DNA of 64,000 nt, taken from contig JAHBUH010000002.1 in NCBI GenBank assembly GCA_019638185.1, forward strand, positions 291,966 to 355,965, given 5' to 3'. The notes under the pieces were generated by a model. It was not told the origin of the DNA. It did not search any database and saw nothing but the letters and a program-made list of their open reading frames with translations. This document shows, in pieces, positions 61,923-64,000 of this stretch. Made by a program: the position numbers and the translations under genes. The DNA is from Leadbetterella sp. GTDB taxonomy: Bacteria > Bacteroidota > Bacteroidia > Cytophagales > Spirosomataceae. Each line of letters starts with the position of its first letter. The first letter of the stretch is position 1.

Positions 61923-64000
61923 AAGCCGAAGAAATGACTTTTCACAACCCGATAATTTGTTTCAATCCTTATTGCGTCATGGATAGGTCATCAAGTACTA
62001 AGGCCGATTTTGAGGAAAATGGTGTGACCATGTTTCAATCCTTATTACATCATGGATAGGTCATCAAGATCCTATGATCATCATCGAATTTGCAGTCTGT
62101 TTTGGTTTCAATCCTTATTACATCATGGATAGGTCATCAAGAATGTTCCGGTAAACCAGGTTATAGGTGTAAATTTGTTTCAATCCTTATTACATCATGG
62201 ATAGGTCATCAAGAAGCTCCGGGCTATATCTCCCAGAAAATCAGATATGTTTCAATCCTTATTACATCATGGATAGGTCATCAAGAATATCAGGGAATGC
62301 CCGGCAGGAAGTGATGTCAAGTTTCAATCCTTATTACATCATGGATAGGTCATCAAGTTTCTGATAATGACGAAGCCAAGTTTTCGAGCCTGAGTTTCAA
62401 TCCTTATTACATCATGGATAGGTCATCAAGTTTCAGGATCACTTCCGAACGACCGAAAATTTCAATATGTTTCAATCCTTATTACATCATGGATAGGTCA
62501 TCAAGTACAAGTTGTACGGGATGGGGGTATACGCATGCAGTGTTTCAATCCTTATTACATCATGGATAGGTCATCAAGAGGCAAAGGGTCAGCCTGATTA
62601 AATAATTAAACTTTGTTTCAATCCTTATTACATCATGGATAGATCATCAAGTTCCAAAGGGGCGGGCGGATTTTTTTTAAGTTTTTGTGTTTCAATCCTT
62701 ATTACATCATGGATAGGTCATCAAGGGTTATCAATCCGCATACGTTAGATCAGGAAGATGAGTTTCAATCCTTATTACATCATGGATAGGTCATCAAGTC
62801 CGGATTGTTATCTATAGCTCTGAAAATTCGTTCCATAGTTTCAATCCTTATTACATCATGGATAGGTCATCAAGCAAATGAACGAACACCAAGCCCTTCA
62901 GCATCTTTTTCGTTTCAATCCTTATTACATCATGGATAGGTCATCAAGTCCGGGTTATTGTCGATTGCTCGAAAAATTCGTTCCAGTTTCAATTCTTATT
63001 ACATCATGGATAGGTCATCAAGCTTCATAAGCCTTCTTTTTGTCTTCCAGGTTTTTGAGTTTCAATCCTTATTACATCATGGATAGGTCATCAAGATAAC
63101 CTGCAACTCTCTTTGTTCTACAAGCAGTTGTGTTTCAATCCTTATTACATCATGGATAGGTCATCAAGCAGCTATTGAAAGAGCAGGAGACCGAAATTAC
63201 CTAGTTTCAATCCTTATTACATCATGGATAGGTCATCAAGAAGCAGGTCAGAATCGCCAAAGAAATTCAGGTATGCAGTTTCAATCCTTATTACATCATG
63301 GATAGGTCATCAAGGCTCTCGCCAGAGCACATAGTCCCCTTTCTTGGACTGTTTCAATCCTTATTACATCATGTCATCAAGTTTTGCTGGCTCAGATCGG
63401 CCTGACTAACCAAAAAAGTTTCAATCCTTATTACATCATGGATAGGTCATCAAGGAGAGGTGTGTTAATCATGATATTATTAAGGAATGGTGTTTCAATC
63501 CTTATTACATCATGGATAGGTCATCAAGTTTTAAGTCGATAGGGTTAGCGAATAGATAGTCCTTGTTTCAATCCTTATTACATCATGGATAGGTCATCAA
63601 GAGTGCCGTTAATAACCACCTGAGCCGTGCCCGTTATAGTTTCAATCCTTATTACATCATGGATAGGTCATCAAGCCAACAGGCATCTGAATATTATTCG
63701 TACCTGGTGGGGTTTCAATCCTTATTACATCATGGATAGGTCATCAAGTGCAGCTATTGAAAGAGCAGGAGACCGAGATTACCTAGTTTCAATCCTTATT
63801 ACATCATGGATAGGTCATCAAGACCCGGCTTTTGTATCTCCATATAATCGTAGAACGAGTTTCAATCCTTATTACATCATGGATAGGTCATCAAGCATCG
63901 TGCCTTCTTGATTTTCACCTTAGGCAGAGATTGTTTCAATCCTTATTACATCATGGATAGGTCATCAAGGAAGTTATGGAGGTAGTGGCTATGGCACCTC
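61727..64000 (-). CRISPR. CRISPR array (37-bp repeat), trailer end; continues past the right edge
   Basis: From 61959 to 63969 there are 28 repeats of 37 bp (given strand: GTTTCAATCC ... ATTACATCAT ... GGTCATCAAG) separated by 27 unique or related spacers of 35-39 bases, plus a partial spacer to 64000. Four decayed repeats precede them (61727, 61774, 61848, 61886). Most are identical; the copies at 61959 (GCG for ACA), 62615 (one base), 62986 (one base) and 63351 (6-base deletion) differ. The reverse complement ends in ATTGAAAC, the usual 3' end of class 1 repeats, which puts transcription on the minus strand. Decay at the left end agrees: that is the trailer. Leader and cas genes should lie beyond 64000. 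The type (I or III) cannot be fixed without cas genes. Confidence 0.97.

Noticed and set aside
62090-63911. Open reading frames of 74 and 94 codons in the CRISPR array
   Set aside because: They consist of in-frame repeats and spacers (recurring VSILITSWIGHQ), so they are not genes.

Overview
The window looks like chromosomal DNA of a free-living Bacteroidota (Cytophagales, Chitinophagales or Sphingobacteriales type). The evidence is a SusC/SusD pair with an ECF sigma/FecR cascade, several TAnnTTTG promoters, many glycoside hydrolases with signal peptides, a DUF349 protein, a TPR histidine kinase with a NarL regulator, and a PafA-type phosphatase. I cannot name the genus. There are about 46 protein genes, one tRNA (Thr, anticodon TGT), one candidate small RNA and the trailer part of a large CRISPR array. 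No insertion sequence or prophage was seen.

Layout. 1-3.9 kb: truncated pdxH, a DUF349 protein, tRNA-Thr and threonine aldolase. 3.8-9.75 kb (minus strand): a tight five-gene operon of ethanolamine-type permease, glutamine-synthetase-like ligase, iron alcohol dehydrogenase, C26 gamma-glutamyl hydrolase and aldehyde dehydrogenase. It reads as a complete gamma-glutamylation route for ethanolamine, giving glutamate plus glycine. 9.8-10.9 kb: an LDH2-family dehydrogenase. 10.9-25.2 kb: a polysaccharide-utilisation-like locus with GH29, GH127, PafA phosphatase, SusD, SusC, FecR, ECF sigma and GH76. 25.3-25.6 kb: a decayed toxin-antitoxin module. 25.6-35.7 kb: S9 peptidase, lipoprotein, OmpA protein, a two-component system, an esterase-like hydrolase and a GH92 alpha-mannosidase.

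35.9-52.6 kb is mostly housekeeping and envelope genes: mgtE, dtd, rpmB, an OsmC-family protein, DUF4403, a PASTA protein, rhodanese, riboflavin synthase, nagA, a cation/proton antiporter, nspC, nth, an M20 amidohydrolase, a thioredoxin-like protein, pdhB and thiL. 53-61.6 kb holds secreted or envelope proteins: a DUF11/SdrD-like surface protein, a beta-barrel protein, an S15/CocE hydrolase and a tricorn-like S41 protease.

61.7-64 kb is a CRISPR array of 37-bp repeats running off the right edge. The conserved GAAAC end and the decayed repeats at the left both indicate leftward transcription, so the leader and any adjacent cas genes should lie beyond 64 kb. Two pairs of spacers hit homologous targets. 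One pair differs at seven bases that are all synonymous in one reading frame, so the same viral or plasmid gene family was probably sampled more than once.
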